DNA from: Tessaracoccus defluvii
GTDB lineage: Bacteria > Actinomycetota > Actinomycetes > Propionibacteriales > Propionibacteriaceae
Length of the DNA stretch: 64,000 bases
Direction of reading: 5' to 3'
NCBI RefSeq assembly: GCF_014489575.1
Contig: NZ_CP060789.1
Location: forward strand, 3,038,001 to 3,102,000
Part shown: piece by piece, positions 25,990-35,374 of the stretch
How positions within the stretch are numbered: the stretch's first letter is position 1
How the letters are laid out: every line of letters starts with the position of its first letter
The notes under the pieces: generated by a model
What the model saw: the letters and a program-made list of their open reading frames with translations, nothing else
Databases searched by the model: none
What the model was told of the DNA's origin: nothing
Position numbers and translations under genes: made by a program

Positions 25990-27474
25990 GTGAACGAGGA
26001 CCGTGACTGGTACCACGTGCTGAGCGAGGGCGACGACGTCGCCGTCGTCACCCTGGAGGGCCGGGAGATCCCGGTCGGCCACAAGGTCGCGCTGCGCGAC
26101 ATCGCCGTGGGGGCGCCGGTGCGCAAGTACCGGCACGTCATCGGCTACGCCACGGCGGACATCGCCGCAGGCGAGTACGTCCACACGCACAACCTCGTCT
26201 TCGGCGAGCATGAGGCGCCGGCGGAGGCGGATCACACGGTCGCCCCCGCCGCGCCGCCCGCCGTCGAGCGCACCACCTTCCGCGGGTACCGCCGCAGCGA
26301 CGGGCGCGTCGCCACCCGCAACGTCATCGCCATCGTGTCGACGGTGAACTGCTCGGCCACCGTCTGCCAGCAGATCGTCGCCGCCGTCGAGCGGGCGGGG
26401 ATCCTGGACGGGTTCGCGAACGTCGACGCCGTCGTCCCCGTGACCCATGGGACCGGCTGCGGCATCGCGGAGGGGCCGAACCTCGAACGACTACGGCGGA
26501 CGCTTGCCGGCTACGCCGGACACGTCAACGTGGGCGGCCTCATCACGGTGGCGCTCGGCTGCGAGGTCAACCAGATGACCGAGTTCATGGAGATGGTTCC
26601 CCGCCGCGACGACCTGCCCGTCGTCGAACTCACCATGCAGACCCTCGGCGGCACGAAGGCGACCGTCGCCGCCGGCGTCGAGGCTGTGCGGGAGCTGGCC
26701 GCGGCCATCGACGCGGTCGAGCGCGTCGAGGTCGGCCTCGAACACCTCGTACTCGGGCTCAACTGCGGCGGCTCCGACGGCTGGTCGGGCATCACCGCGA
26801 ACCCGGTCCTCGGCATCGCCTCCGACGTGATCGTCTCCCACGGCGGCCGCTCGGTGCTCGCCGAGACCCCCGAGATCTACGGCGCCGAAGACCTGCTGCT
26901 CGAGCGCGCCACCGCGCCCGACGTGGCCGATCACCTGCGGCAGATCATTGCCCGCTGGGAGGACGACGTCGCCCGGACCGGCGACTCGCTCGACAACAAC
27001 CCCTCACCAGGCAACAAGGCCGGCGGCATCACGACCATCCTGGAGAAGTCGCTCGGCGCGGTCGCCAAGGGCGGGCATGCGCCGATGGCGGCCGTCTACG
27101 ACTACGCCGAGCCGATCGACACGCCAGGCTTCGGCTTCATGGACACCCCGGGCTACGACCCGGTCTCAGTGACCGGGCTGATCGCGGGCGGCGCCAACGT
27201 CGTCTGCTTCACGACCGGACGGGGCTCGGCGCTCGGCTACGGCATCGTGCCGGTACTGAAGGTGTCGACGAACACGGCCCTGTTCGAGCGGATGCCCGAC
27301 GACATGGACCTGAACGCGGGCGACGTCGTCACCGAGGGTGTGTCGCTGCAGGCGAAGGGCCTGGAGATCTACGGACGGCTGCTGGACGTCGCGTCCGGCG
27401 AGCGCACGAAGAGCGAGGACCTGGGGTACGGATCGCAGGAGTTCGTGCCGTGGCTCCAGGGGCCGGTCTTCTGA
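25990..27474 (+). CDS. uxaA: Altronate dehydratase, UxaA family
   Basis: The protein has 494 residues from GTG 25990, full length for UxaA. The N-terminal SAF-like domain (about 1-85) contains GHKVALRDIAVGAPVRKYRH. The catalytic part has VTHGTGCGIAEG, ALGCEVNQM, LNCGGSDGWSGITANP and PGNKAGGITTILEKSLG, with the conserved Cys residues. It converts D-altronate to KDG, supplying the kinase and aldolase encoded upstream. The genes for the isomerase and reductase steps are not in this window. Confidence 0.93.
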   Translation: MNEDRDWYHVLSEGDDVAVVTLEGREIPVGHKVALRDIAVGAPVRKYRHVIGYATADIAAGEYVHTHNLVFGEHEAPAEADHTVAPAAPPAVERTTFRGYRRSDGRVATRNVIAIVSTVNCSATVCQQIVAAVERAGILDGFANVDAVVPVTHGTGCGIAEGPNLERLRRTLAGYAGHVNVGGLITVALGCEVNQMTEFMEMVPRRDDLPVVELTMQTLGGTKATVAAGVEAVRELAAAIDAVERVEVGLEHLVLGLNCGGSDGWSGITANPVLGIASDVIVSHGGRSVLAETPEIYGAEDLLLERATAPDVADHLRQIIARWEDDVARTGDSLDNNPSPGNKAGGITTILEKSLGAVAKGGHAPMAAVYDYAEPIDTPGFGFMDTPGYDPVSVTGLIAGGANVVCFTTGRGSALGYGIVPVLKVSTNTALFERMPDDMDLNAGDVVTEGVSLQAKGLEIYGRLLDVASGERTKSEDLGYGSQEFVPWLQGPVF

Positions 27475-27490
27475 GGGCCGGTGACAGGGA

Positions 27491-28126
27491 TTAGTACCCC
27501 CGCGACGAGTCCGCCAGTTCCTTGTCCTCGCTCAGCGACGACACGAACTCGTCCGTCGACATCGGCTTCGAGAACATCGGGTAGTCGTACTGGATCGCGT
27601 TGGCGTGCTCCTCAGGCGAGGTCGCGCCGACGGCGTCCGTGATCGTCAGCACCTCGAAGCCCTTCTCGTACGCGCTGCGCATCGTCGACTCGACGCAGCA
27701 GTTCGTCAGGAAACCCGCCAGCGCCACCGTCTCGATGCCCTTGGAGCGCAGCACGAAGTCCAGGTTGGTCGACCCGAACGCGTCCAGCCCGCGCTTGCCC
27801 TCGATGATGATGTCGCCCTCGACGGGTGTCAGCTGCTCGCAGATCTCGGCGCCCCAGCTGCCGCGGACGAAGCTGGTGGAGTCGACGACGCCCTTGAGGA
27901 TGCCGTACGGGTGGCGGGTGATCTCGTCGTAGCCGGGGGCGAACGTGATCGGGACGTGGAGGACGACGCCTCCGGCCTCGCGGATGGCAGCGGCCGCCTC
28001 GACGGCGTTGTTGAGGGTGTCGGTGGACTCCATCACGGTCTTGACGGCGTCGTGGAGGGTGCCGCCGGGGGTGGTGAAGTCGTTCTGGAATTCGATCAGG
28101 ACGAGCGCAGTGGTTGCCGGGTTCAT
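27491..28126 (-). CDS. Isochorismatase-family cysteine hydrolase
   Basis: The protein has 211 residues from ATG 28126, preceded by AAGGAG. The catalytic triad positions are visible: Asp in LVLIEFQNDFTTPG, Lys in IIEGKRGLDAFGSTN, and Cys in LAGFLTNCCVESTMRSAYEKG. Family members hydrolyse isochorismate, nicotinamide or N-carbamoyl compounds; the sequence alone does not say which. It converges with uxaA and is divergent from glpD. Confidence 0.9.
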   Translation of the reverse strand: MNPATTALVLIEFQNDFTTPGGTLHDAVKTVMESTDTLNNAVEAAAAIREAGGVVLHVPITFAPGYDEITRHPYGILKGVVDSTSFVRGSWGAEICEQLTPVEGDIIIEGKRGLDAFGSTNLDFVLRSKGIETVALAGFLTNCCVESTMRSAYEKGFEVLTITDAVGATSPEEHANAIQYDYPMFSKPMSTDEFVSSLSEDKELADSSRGY

Positions 28127-28300
28127 GATGCTCCTTTGCACGTGGATCCGACTGTCAATGTAGCGACGGGGGACCGTGCCCGGAGCCGTTTCGCTGCAAC
28201 ACTCAACAGGCTCCCCATGACCCCCATGCACGAACGTGCAAGACGGTTGCGCGAAACGTGCAGAGAGACAAGGGTGGTACCACGAGCAAAGGAGCCTCAC
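28127..28300. promoter_or_regulatory. Divergent promoter region of isochorismatase gene and glpD
   Basis: The 174-bp gap contains GCACG-AA-CGTGC (about 28228-28239) and a related GCGCGAAACGTGC about 20 bp further on, possible regulator half-sites for glpD. AAGGAG lies 8 bp before the glpD ATG. Confidence 0.4.
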
Positions 28301-30010
28301 ATGACCGTCCTCACCCCCGAACAGCGCGCAAACTCACTGGCCACAATGGCCACCGAGACGTTTGACGTGCTCGTGATCGGTGGCGGCGTCACCGGCGCGG
28401 GGATTGCGCTGGACGCAGCCGCACGTGGCCTGTCGACCGCGGTGATCGAAGGACAGGACTGGGCCTCCGGCACGTCGTCTCGATCTTCGCGACTCGTGCA
28501 CGGTGGCCTGCGATACCTGTACAACCTCGACTTCAAGCTGGTCGCCGAGGCGCTCACCGAGCGCGGCCGCCTGCTGTCGTCCATCGCGCCTCACCTTGTC
28601 GAGGCGCAGCCCTTCCTGTGGCCGTTGAAGATGCCGGTCATCGAGCGGGCGTACTCCGCCGTCGGCGTCGGCCTCTACGACATCCTGGCGAGGATCGGAT
28701 CCGGCGGTAAGAAGACCGTCCCGATCCAGAAGCACCTGTCGAAGGCCGGGGCGCTGGCCCGGTTCCCCGAGATCAAGCCCGACGCCCTCATCGGTGCCAT
28801 CGAGTTCTACGACGCCCGCGTCGACGATGCGCGTCTCGTCATCACGTTGATCCGCACCGCGCAGAAGTACGGGGCTGAGGCCGCGAGCCGGGTGCGCGTG
28901 ACGGAGGTCCTCAAGGACGACCGCGGCCACGCCTCCGGCGTGAAGGCCGTCGACCTCGAGACCGGTGAGTCGCTGACCATCAAGGCCAAGCGGATCATCA
29001 ACGCCACCGGCGTGTGGACCGAGGAGACGCAGGACATGGCCGGCGGCACCGGCGGCCTCAAGGTGCTGGCGAGCAAGGGCATCCACATCGTCATTCCGCG
29101 TGAGCGGCTCAAGGCGCAGACGGGCCTGTTCCTCCGCACTGAGAAGTCCGTGCTGTTCATCATCCCGTGGCAGCACTACTGGGTCATCGGCACCACCGAT
29201 ACCGCGTGGCACGAGCAGCTCGAGCACCCGGTCCCGACGTCGGCTGACATCGACTATGTCCTCGCCCACGCCAACGAGGTGCTGGGTGACAAGTTGACCC
29301 GCGACGACATCATCGGCACCTATGCCGGCCTGCGGCCGCTGCTGCAGCCGAAGGTGCTTGACGAGTCGAAGTCGACGAAGGTCTCCCGCGAGCACACCGT
29401 CTCCGAGGTCATCCCCGGCATGGTCGCGATCGCAGGCGGCAAGCTGACGACGTACCGCGTGATGGCGGAGGACGCCGTCGACTTCGCACTCGGCGACGCG
29501 GCCAAGAGCCGCCCGTCGGTCACGGCCCACCTGCCGCTGCTGGGTGCCGAGGGATTCGAAGGGGTCCGCAACCAGGCCGAGCGTCTCGGAGCCAAGTACG
29601 GCTTCGATGCTGATCGAATGACGCATCTGCTGTCGCGCTACGGGTCGGAGGTCGGAGACCTGCTGGCCACGATCGACGAGGACCCGAGCCTCGGCAAGCC
29701 GCTCGCCGCCGCACCGCAGTTCCTGCGGGCCGAGGTGCACCGGGCCGCCGCCGTCGAGGGCGCCCTCCACCTGGAGGACATCTTCATCGCCCGGGTCCGC
29801 CTCAACTCGGAGGCCCGCGACCGCGGCGGCGCCGCCGTCGACGAGGTGGCTGAGATCGCCGCCGCAGCCCTCGGCTGGGACGCGGCGAAGGTTGAAGAGG
29901 AGAAGGCAAACTACCGGGCGCGCATCGCAGCTGAGCTCGCGGCCGAGGATCAGTCGACGGACGCCGCCGCGTCGGCCGCACGTATGGAGGCTCACGACAT
30001 CGTCGGCTGA
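28301..30010 (+). CDS. glpD: Glycerol-3-phosphate dehydrogenase
   Basis: The protein has 569 residues from ATG 28301. The FAD-binding start is DVLVIGGGVTGAGIALDAAARG, followed by GTSSRSSRLVHGGLRYL, the substrate region GTYAGLRPLL and GGKLTTYRVMAEDAVD. It oxidises glycerol 3-phosphate to DHAP at the membrane, passing electrons to quinone. No transporter or kinase gene is next to it here. A strong hairpin follows the stop. Confidence 0.95.
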   Translation: MTVLTPEQRANSLATMATETFDVLVIGGGVTGAGIALDAAARGLSTAVIEGQDWASGTSSRSSRLVHGGLRYLYNLDFKLVAEALTERGRLLSSIAPHLVEAQPFLWPLKMPVIERAYSAVGVGLYDILARIGSGGKKTVPIQKHLSKAGALARFPEIKPDALIGAIEFYDARVDDARLVITLIRTAQKYGAEAASRVRVTEVLKDDRGHASGVKAVDLETGESLTIKAKRIINATGVWTEETQDMAGGTGGLKVLASKGIHIVIPRERLKAQTGLFLRTEKSVLFIIPWQHYWVIGTTDTAWHEQLEHPVPTSADIDYVLAHANEVLGDKLTRDDIIGTYAGLRPLLQPKVLDESKSTKVSREHTVSEVIPGMVAIAGGKLTTYRVMAEDAVDFALGDAAKSRPSVTAHLPLLGAEGFEGVRNQAERLGAKYGFDADRMTHLLSRYGSEVGDLLATIDEDPSLGKPLAAAPQFLRAEVHRAAAVEGALHLEDIFIARVRLNSEARDRGGAAVDEVAEIAAAALGWDAAKVEEEKANYRARIAAELAAEDQSTDAAASAARMEAHDIVG

Positions 30011-30020
30011 TCCAGGAGAA

Positions 30021-30056
30021 GCGGCCGCCGTCCTCTTCGGAGGGCGGCGGTCGTTT
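30021..30056 (+). terminator. Hairpin terminator after glpD
   Basis: GCCGCCGTCCTC, loop TTCG, and GAGGGCGGCGGT form a near-perfect 12-bp stem followed by CGTTT, 11 bp after the glpD stop. Confidence 0.8.
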
Positions 30057-30469
30057 CCCGTCCGCAGGTAAACGTTTCAAAGAACGGGCCGGTTTCTCGG
30101 CGCGTCGCCTTGCCCGCACCCCTCGGGCGAGGTAAGGCCTTGTGAACGCGACGATCAGTATGCCGCCAGTTGGGTGAGAAGAATCAACTTTCGGCCCGTC
30201 TAGTTCGCGCAAGGCGGTCCGATGTGGCTAAGCTTCTAACGAAGGAACTCATGACGAGCGCCTTTACTCGGGCCCGACGGGGCCCACCGAAAGACCGCCG
30301 ATCCGATCGGCGTTAGGCGAGTTCTCCCCTCGCCTGGGCTCCGGGCCCGCCGCTCCACATCCCCCCAAAGTGGACGGCGGCCGGAGCCCACTTCGCGTTC
30401 CCGGGCACGACAGCGGCGTGGCCCCGATGTGAGCGGGAGGGCCCGGGTGCCCTATACTCCTACCGTCTC
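30057..30469. other. Intergenic region before tRNA-Ala
   Basis: No credible gene is present. A small perfect stem GGCGAG-TTCTCCC-CTCGCC occurs at about 30316-30334. The remainder presumably holds the tRNA promoter. I see nothing else. Confidence 0.6.
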
Positions 30470-30542
30470 GGGGCATTAACTCAATTGGTAGAGTGCCACC
30501 TTTGCAAGGTGGAAGTTAGGGGTTCGAGTCCCCTATGCTCCA
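30470..30542 (+). tRNA. tRNA-Ala (anticodon UGC)
   Basis: The 73-nt sequence folds as a cloverleaf. The acceptor arms are GGGGCAT and ATGCTCC with discriminator A. The anticodon stem CCACC/GGTGG encloses the loop TTTGCAA, giving anticodon TGC, and the T-arm carries GGTTCGAGTCC. No CCA is encoded. An integrated element begins at once on its 3' side, so its 3' end is the likely attachment site. Confidence 0.95.
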
Positions 30543-30902
30543 CCCAAAGTGTCTTGCGGGAACACGCGACATCGGTAGATGTTGGGTGTTCCCGTTTGGT
30601 CTTCTTGCCGTCCGTGGCGGTGTTCGCCACGTTGACGATGGTGGCGAACGGTTCGGCGAGGTGTGGGCGTAGTTGCTCGTCGTCGGTGATCTCCAGCCGT
30701 GTGTAGAACGCTTGGTTCGCGAGTCTGCGGCTCCCATCGTCGGAGTGCGCGTAGGCGTGGTGCGCGTCGGTGAGGAGTCGCAGGGAGTCGTGGAGGAACG
30801 CCCGCGCCCCGGCGTGGTGCTCGTCGTGCTCGCTGAGGCGGCGCTCGATGTCGGCGAGGCCTGAGCGGATGCGGTCTTGGTGTCGCTTCAGCGTGGGCAG
30901 GT
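30481..30902 (-). pseudogene. Large serine recombinase, C-terminal fragment
   Basis: The minus-strand frame encodes LPTLKRHQDRIRSGLADIERRL, GARAFLHDSLRLLTDAHHAY, RRLANQAFYTRLEITDDEQL and continues through WVEHRGLEP to a stop at 30481-30483 inside the tRNA gene. This is the coiled-coil and C-terminal part of a phage-type large serine recombinase. It has no start of its own. The N-terminal part lies beyond the IS21 element at 33505-34784. Joining the two and removing one copy of the 7-bp duplication gives 565 codons including the stop, with no break. Confidence 0.9.
30896..30902. repeat. Target site duplication GGCAGGT, left copy
   Basis: The 7-mer GGCAGGT abuts the left IS end and recurs at 33505-33511 directly after the right end. 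Confidence 0.9.
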
Positions 30903-31029
30903 TGAGTATTTGACCGTGTGAGCGCCGTTGGTTCTCGCGTTAGGGCGCCACTGGATATTGCCTCTGGGCGCCGGGGTGTGGTGCCGGTGAGCGCCACCGG
31001 TGGTCCGGGTGGCGCTCACCGGCTGTGGG

Positions 31030-31773
31030 TTAGGTGGTGGCGGTGTGTTCGCGCATGTTGGTGCCGCCGGTTTCGATCCAGATGGTGTTGTGGACGATGC
31101 GGTCCATGATCGCGTCGGCGTGGACGCCGGAGCCGAGGCGCTGGTGCCAGTCCTTCTTCGCGTACTGGGTGCAGAACACGGTGGAGACGGCGTCGTAGCG
31201 GCGTTCGAGGAGTTCCAGGAGCATGCTGCGGGTGCTGTCGTCGGGTGGGTCGAGGAGCCATTCGTCGATCACGAGCAGCGTGAACGCGGCGTACTTGCGC
31301 AGGAACTTCTCCTTCCCGGCGGGCCGATCCTTAGCTGAGGCCCAGGCTTCCTCGAGGTCGGGCATGCGTATGTAGTGCGCCCGGTATCGGTGCTGGCAGG
31401 CCTGTTTCGCCAGCGCGGAGCCGAGATACGACTTCCCGGATCCGGTGAAGCCTTGGAACACGACGTTCTGCTGCCTGGTGATGAAGGCGCAGGTGCCGAG
31501 TTGGGCGATCACCCCGCGGTCCAGGCCACGTTGTTCGACCAGGTCGAGGCGGCGGAAGTCGGCGTTCGGGTAACGCAGCCCGGCCCGGCGGATCAGGCCT
31601 TCGACCTTGCCGTGGGTGAAGGTGGCGTGGGCGTCGTCGACGGCGAGTTTGATGCGTTCTTCGAACACCATCCCGAGGGTGAGGGTGTCGTCCTGGGTTT
31701 CCAGGGCGTCGACCAGGCAGGTGGCGCCGATCTCGCGGAGCTTGCGTTTGGTCTCGGTATCGATCCGGGTCAT
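31030..31773 (-). CDS. istB: IS21-family helper ATPase IstB
   Basis: The protein has 247 residues, normal for IstB. Walker A is FQGFTGSGKSYLGSALA near residue 115 and the Walker B region is FTLLVIDEWLLDPPDD. IstB is an AAA+ ATPase that selects the target for IstA. Its ATG overlaps the istA stop (ATGA), so translation is coupled. Confidence 0.95.
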   Translation of the reverse strand: MTRIDTETKRKLREIGATCLVDALETQDDTLTLGMVFEERIKLAVDDAHATFTHGKVEGLIRRAGLRYPNADFRRLDLVEQRGLDRGVIAQLGTCAFITRQQNVVFQGFTGSGKSYLGSALAKQACQHRYRAHYIRMPDLEEAWASAKDRPAGKEKFLRKYAAFTLLVIDEWLLDPPDDSTRSMLLELLERRYDAVSTVFCTQYAKKDWHQRLGSGVHADAIMDRIVHNTIWIETGGTNMREHTATT

Positions 31774-33335
31774 CGTGCGCCTCCGTAGTAGTCGGCGCCA
31801 CGCACGTACCCGACCGGCCCACCGTCGCCGTTCTCTGGTCGAGTCTGGGGTCTCTGCCTGCCGGTGTGGTCCTGGTTGGTTTCCAGGATCGGTCTCAGAT
31901 GGGCGTAGCGGGGTGAGCGGACCCGGGAGGCCAGCGCGGTCTGGCAGGCGGCTTCGAGGCGTTCGGTCGAGTAGCGGCGGGTCAGGCGCAGGACCGCGAG
32001 CGCGGCATCGAGGCCCTGCTCATCGACGGGGACGGACTCGAAGATCCGGTTGACCACTGTGAGCGTGTTCTCCCCGACGCGGCCGGCCCACTGGCGGACC
32101 CTGGCCGCGTCCCATTGCCGGTAGCGGGGCCCGTCAGGCAGGTCGGCGTCGTGGGTGCGGTACTGGTTGAACACTCCTGGGGGTGCGAGCAGGTGGCTGG
32201 TCAGCCGCGTGTGACCGGTGAACACCTCGAGCGTCGTGTCGGTGACCCGCAGATCGACACTGCGACCGATGCGGGTGTAGGGGACGGAGTAGAAGTTCTT
32301 CTCCCACACCACATGCCCATTCTTCTGGACTCGACGCCCGTAGACCCAGCGGCTGATCTCGAACCCGACCGCGGGCAGCGGCCGCAGCAGCGGTTTCTCC
32401 TCCGCTTCGAACACGCTCAGGCGTGATCCCGCCCTCTTCTGGAAGGGTTCACGGTTGTAGGCCTCCACCCGCTGGTAGACCGCCGCGCGCAGCTCGGCCA
32501 GGGTCGCGAAGCGGCGGTCCCGGAGCCCGGCGATCACCCACGTCGCGACATGCGCGACCGTGTTCTCGACGCTGGCCTTGTCCTTCGGCTTCCGGACCCT
32601 GCCGGGCAGCACCGCCGCCGAGTAGTGCGCCGCCAACTCCCGATAGGCATCGTTGAGGACCACCTCACCCTCGGCCGGGTGCTTGATCACCCCGGTCTTC
32701 AGGTTGTCCGGAACGATCCGCGGGACCGAGCCGCCGAACCAGTCGAACATCGCCACATGCGCCCGCAGCCACGTGTCCTGCCGCATATCCAGCGCAGGCT
32801 CGACGAACGCGTACCGGGAGAACGGCAACGTGGCCACGAACAAGTAGACCCGCCGCTGCTGCCCGGTCACCGGATCAGTCAACTGCATCGTCGGCCCGGA
32901 CCAGTCGACCTCGATGCTCTGCCCGGCCTTGTGACCGATCCGCGACGCCGCCCCGCTGACCAGGACATGCTGCTGATAGTTCTTGCAGAACCGGTCATAG
33001 CCCATCGCCGTCGACCCCTCCGCCCGGCACCTGTCGACGTACTCGCCATGGAGCAGCTTCAACGTCACCCCAACCCGGGCGAGCTCCCGATGCACCGACG
33101 CCCAGTCCGGCTGCGCATGCACGCTCTCATGCTCCCCACGACCCGGGAACAGTCGGGCATACACCGCGGCCTCGTCCAGGTCGGCCACATCATCCCAGCC
33201 CACACCCTCCCGGTCTGCGGCCTCGATCACCGCCGTCACGCTATGACGCGACATCCCCTGCGCGGCGATCTGCCGGCCCGAGAACCCCTCCTCACGCAGC
33301 CGAAGCACCAGCTTCGCTTTGATCTTGCGTACCAT
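31770..33335 (-). CDS. istA: IS21-family transposase IstA
   Basis: The protein has 521 residues from ATG 33335, with AAGGAG about 9 bp upstream. An N-terminal HTH (LREEGFSGRQIAAQGMSRHSV) is followed by a DDE integrase core: QSIEVDWSGPTM, IVPDNLKTGV and KDKASVENTVAHV supply the D-D-E residues. It cuts and joins the IS ends. The frame opens further upstream but without a ribosome binding site. Confidence 0.95.
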   Translation of the reverse strand: MVRKIKAKLVLRLREEGFSGRQIAAQGMSRHSVTAVIEAADREGVGWDDVADLDEAAVYARLFPGRGEHESVHAQPDWASVHRELARVGVTLKLLHGEYVDRCRAEGSTAMGYDRFCKNYQQHVLVSGAASRIGHKAGQSIEVDWSGPTMQLTDPVTGQQRRVYLFVATLPFSRYAFVEPALDMRQDTWLRAHVAMFDWFGGSVPRIVPDNLKTGVIKHPAEGEVVLNDAYRELAAHYSAAVLPGRVRKPKDKASVENTVAHVATWVIAGLRDRRFATLAELRAAVYQRVEAYNREPFQKRAGSRLSVFEAEEKPLLRPLPAVGFEISRWVYGRRVQKNGHVVWEKNFYSVPYTRIGRSVDLRVTDTTLEVFTGHTRLTSHLLAPPGVFNQYRTHDADLPDGPRYRQWDAARVRQWAGRVGENTLTVVNRIFESVPVDEQGLDAALAVLRLTRRYSTERLEAACQTALASRVRSPRYAHLRPILETNQDHTGRQRPQTRPENGDGGPVGYVRGADYYGGAR

Positions 33336-33504
33336 CCCAATCACTCCTTCTGCCGCGTGATAGGCCACACGGCAGAAGGAGCCTACGAACCCCCACACCC
33401 GGCCCTCACCGACACGATCAGGTGGCGCTCAACCCCACGAACCCCCGTCCAAGCAGATGGCGCTCAACCGCAATACCGCTGGCGCTCAGAAGACCGAATA
33501 CTCA

Positions 33505-34784
33505 GGCAGGTCGATGGCGTCGGCGAAGTGTGCGGCGAGGAGCTTGTCGCTCTCTGCTTCGAGCCTGGCGCGGTGGGTGGTGAGGTCGGTGAACTCCTGA
33601 TCTCGCCCCGCGCTTTGCTCGTCGAATGCGGCATCAACTTCGGCGGCGAGGTGCAGGTAGTCGGCTTCGCTGATGGTGATGTCCCTGTATGAGTCTTCGA
33701 CCAGGCGTTCGGCGACTTGGACGGGCACGGCGCGGCGGGTGCAGTTCGTCTTCTTCGCTGCGCGGCCGGAGCAGATGAAGTATGAGTAGGTGGTGCCGCG
33801 CGGGTTCGTCGCGAAGTCCAGCAGCATCCGCGACCCGCACGACCCGCAGTGCAGCAGCCCTTTCAGGTGGTGCGCGTGCGTGACGTGCCGCGTCATCTTG
33901 GCGTTGCGCGCCTTGAGCAGCGATTGCACCTGATCGAATAGTGCGGGCTCGATCAGCGGATCGTGTGCTCCGGGATGCAGTGCTCCCTTGTACCGGATCA
34001 CCCCGGCATAGTACGGGTTCGTCAGCAGCTTGTAGAGCGTGTTCTTCCCCAGCGGCTTCGACGGGCGCTTCGGCGATGGCACGGTTGTCAGGCCGCGTGC
34101 GGTGAGGTCACGCAGTAGACCGGTGACCGACGTCTCGCCCTTGGCGTAGGCCTCGAACGCCCACCGAATCAGCGGGGCTCGCTCGGGATCGACCTCGACC
34201 GTGCGAATCTCCCGGCCCGCCTCGTCGGTACGGCGCACATTGAGATACCCGACCGGCGCGCGCATCGGCGTGCCGCCCTGTGCGAGCTTCTGCGTCAACC
34301 CTTTGGTGACTTCGGTGGCGAGGTTGCGGCTGTAGAACTCCGCTATGGACGACATGATGCCGTGCACGAGCATCCCCGACGGCGTTTGGTCGATGGACTC
34401 GGTCGCCGACACGAGCGTCACCCCTGCCGCAAGGAGGGCTTCGTGAATCTTCACGTCGTCTGCGCGGTTACGTGCGAGCCGGTCGAGCTTGTGGACGATG
34501 CAGAAAGTCACCCTCGTTGCGGTGATAAACGCGAGCATGTCCTTGAGTCCGTCACGATCCGCCGACCGCGCGGACTCCCCGGCGTCGACGAACTCGCGCA
34601 CGACCTTCGCGCCCAGTTCGGCGGCCTTCCTCGCGTTGGCCTCGCGCTGCGCAAGGATGGAGAAGCCTTCGTCGGTGCCGCCACGTTCGGCCTGCTCCCG
34701 CGTCGAGACGCGCAGGTAGGACACCGCGAGCAGTACCGGGGCCTCCGCCTCGACGGCGGTGGCTGCGGTGATGGTGGTGCTCAT
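33505..34784 (-). pseudogene. Large serine recombinase, N-terminal part (island integrase, split by IS21)
   Basis: From ATG 34784 (after GAAGGAGG) the frame encodes a resolvase-type catalytic domain with LLAVSYLRVSTREQ (catalytic Ser), GESARSADRDGLKDML and FCIVHKLDRLARNRADD. A recombinase domain follows (GYLNVRR, TLYKLLTNPYYAGVI) and then a zinc ribbon (GLLHCGSCGSRM to NCTRR). It is cut at HFADAIDLP by the IS and a stop arises in the IS at 33486. Before insertion it was a complete 564-residue integrase. Its position against the tRNA gene makes it the enzyme that integrated the island. Confidence 0.92.
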
Positions 34785-34828
34785 GGTGGCCTCCTTCGCC
34801 TCGAAAGGGTGGTCAACGGGTTGAAGAG

Positions 34829-35113
34829 CTACTTGGCGACGGTGGGGGAAAATGTCCACGACCGTGATGCCCTGCGGAGCGGCTGTTTTCGTGGGCTGAC
34901 GGTCCCGGGAATTTTCCCGGAACCGTCCAGGCGACCCGATGATGCAGGTCCGATGCCGTCGGGCAGGACCAGACCGTAAGGGTCGGGGTCGCCGTTGATC
35001 CAGGCGTGGTGCCGTGCCTCTGCGATCCCGAGCACCCACGTGACGAGCCTGGCTTGGTCAGGCTCGTCACGCCGGGTCACACGCAGCCGCAGGTTCCTCG
35101 CATCAGAGTTCAT
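34829..35113 (-). CDS. Small hypothetical protein upstream of the recombinase
   Basis: A 94-codon frame begins MNSDARNLRLRVTRRDEPDQ and includes LVTWVLGIAEARHHAWINGDPDPYGLVLP, which has real protein character. The C-terminal third is basic and low-complexity. It ends 44 bp before the recombinase start on the same strand. I do not recognise it; it could be a small accessory protein or chance coding. Confidence 0.4.
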   Translation of the reverse strand: MNSDARNLRLRVTRRDEPDQARLVTWVLGIAEARHHAWINGDPDPYGLVLPDGIGPASSGRLDGSGKIPGTVSPRKQPLRRASRSWTFSPTVAK

Positions 35114-35374
35114 GTCAGGTAGGTGCGCAGCACTTCCCAAAACGCGAGCACCCTGACGAATTACTGCCCGCTGAACCGCCCTGCCATGAGGGGACACGCC
35201 TCTTGCAAGTCGAGGACAAAGGTCCCGAATCAACTCAGAGTTGACCTGCGCGACAGTGCAGGGGTGTGAGTGCTCTTCCAGTCGGCGCCCATGCCTGGGC
35301 GGTGACGTGGAGCCACCCCAGTGTGGTAACTTCAGATTGTCATTGTCTAATCAGAGTTTACCGATCGGGGTGGA
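35114..35374. promoter_or_regulatory. Divergent region between two recombinase systems
   Basis: This 261-bp stretch separates leftward recombinase genes from the rightward tyrosine recombinase trio. It includes an AT-rich part (about 35325-35362, TTCAGATTGTCATTGTCTAA) that is a probable promoter and may also be the left end of the trio element. The imperfect palindrome CAACTCAGAGTTG lies at about 35229-35241. Confidence 0.4.

Larger units (their letters stand above)
30903..33504 (-). mobile_element. IS21-family insertion sequence, 2,602 bp
   Basis: The ends are inverted repeats of 24 bp with 19 matches, both starting TGAGTATT and ending TGAGCGCC, and the element begins TG and ends CA as IS21 members do. 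A 7-bp direct duplication flanks it. It encodes istA and istB on the minus strand. Several internal copies of TGGCGCTCA or its complement near both ends are the multiple transposase-binding repeats known in this family. It interrupts the island's serine recombinase. All parts look intact, so it may still be active. Confidence 0.95.

Noticed and set aside
28334..29995. 553-codon frame opposite glpD
   Set aside because: It lies fully antisense to a well-conserved gene and has no domain features.
32550..33692. 380-codon plus-strand frame across istA and the IS end
   Set aside because: It crosses the IS boundary into the recombinase gene and is antisense to both.
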